From NCBI GenBank assembly GCA_947565485.1, contig CANOGG010000105.1, positions 1 to 5,309 of the forward strand: a DNA stretch of 5,309 bases. Reading direction: 5' to 3'. Under the pieces are notes generated by a model that saw nothing but the letters and a program-made list of their open reading frames with translations, was not told the DNA's origin and made no database searches. This DNA comes from an uncultured Mycoplasma sp. Lineage in GTDB: Bacteria; Bacillota_I; Bacilli_A; RF39; UBA660. Positions within the stretch are counted from its first letter, which is position 1, and each line of letters starts with the position of its first letter. Made by a program: the position numbers and the translations under genes. Shown here one piece after another: positions 5,292 to 5,309 of this stretch.

Positions 5292-5309
5292 ATGGATTTG
5301 GAAAAAAGT
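5292..5309 (+). CDS. Possible start of a further gene, cut by the window end
   Basis: ATG GAT TTG GAA AAA AGT (MDLEKS) opens 32 bases after the TGA at 5257-5259 and runs off the window. The upstream AAGTAAG is only a weak ribosome binding site. Six codons cannot establish a gene. Confidence 0.2.

Overview
The window looks like chromosomal DNA of a low-G+C Bacillota, most likely an uncultured Bacilli-type gut lineage (RF39-like or near the mollicute branch). This placement is an inference from the very AT-rich sequence, AAGGAG-type ribosome binding sites, sigma-A type promoters and gene content (AddA-type helicase-nuclease, LemA, DUF2207), not from a phylogeny. The standard code fits: every tryptophan checked is TGG and TGA is used as a stop twice.

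Left part, 1-3778, plus strand: the 3' third of an addA-type gene (cut by the window start), then lemA, then a large DUF2207 membrane protein with a Gly/Ser-rich tail. LemA plus DUF2207 is a recurrent gene pair in bacteria, probably an envelope module of unknown biochemical function. A Rho-independent terminator lies between lemA and the DUF2207 gene, with the lemA stop codon inside it. The membrane protein is therefore probably made only from read-through transcripts. A second terminator, again overlapping the stop codon, closes the unit.

Middle part, 3785-4213, minus strand: a convergent 114-aa gene of unknown function with its own well-formed promoter (TTGACT-16-TATAAT), ribosome binding site and a weak terminator.

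Region 4214-4602 has no credible gene. It holds one minus-oriented terminator-like hairpin, a short direct repeat, and a possible relic of a zinc-ribbon gene start.

Right part, 4603-5259, plus strand: a perfect consensus promoter (TTGACA-17-TATAAT) and a strong ribosome binding site drive a 53-aa coiled-coil ORF. This overlaps, in another frame, a 150-aa ORF with a Cys/His zinc-binding pattern. The second ORF lacks a good ribosome binding site, and omitting one base joins the two into a single protein of about 194 aa. This is either a frameshifted single gene or a translationally coupled pair, and it is the most interesting item here. Codon use in this part differs clearly from the addA gene on the same strand. 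A further gene may begin at 5292.
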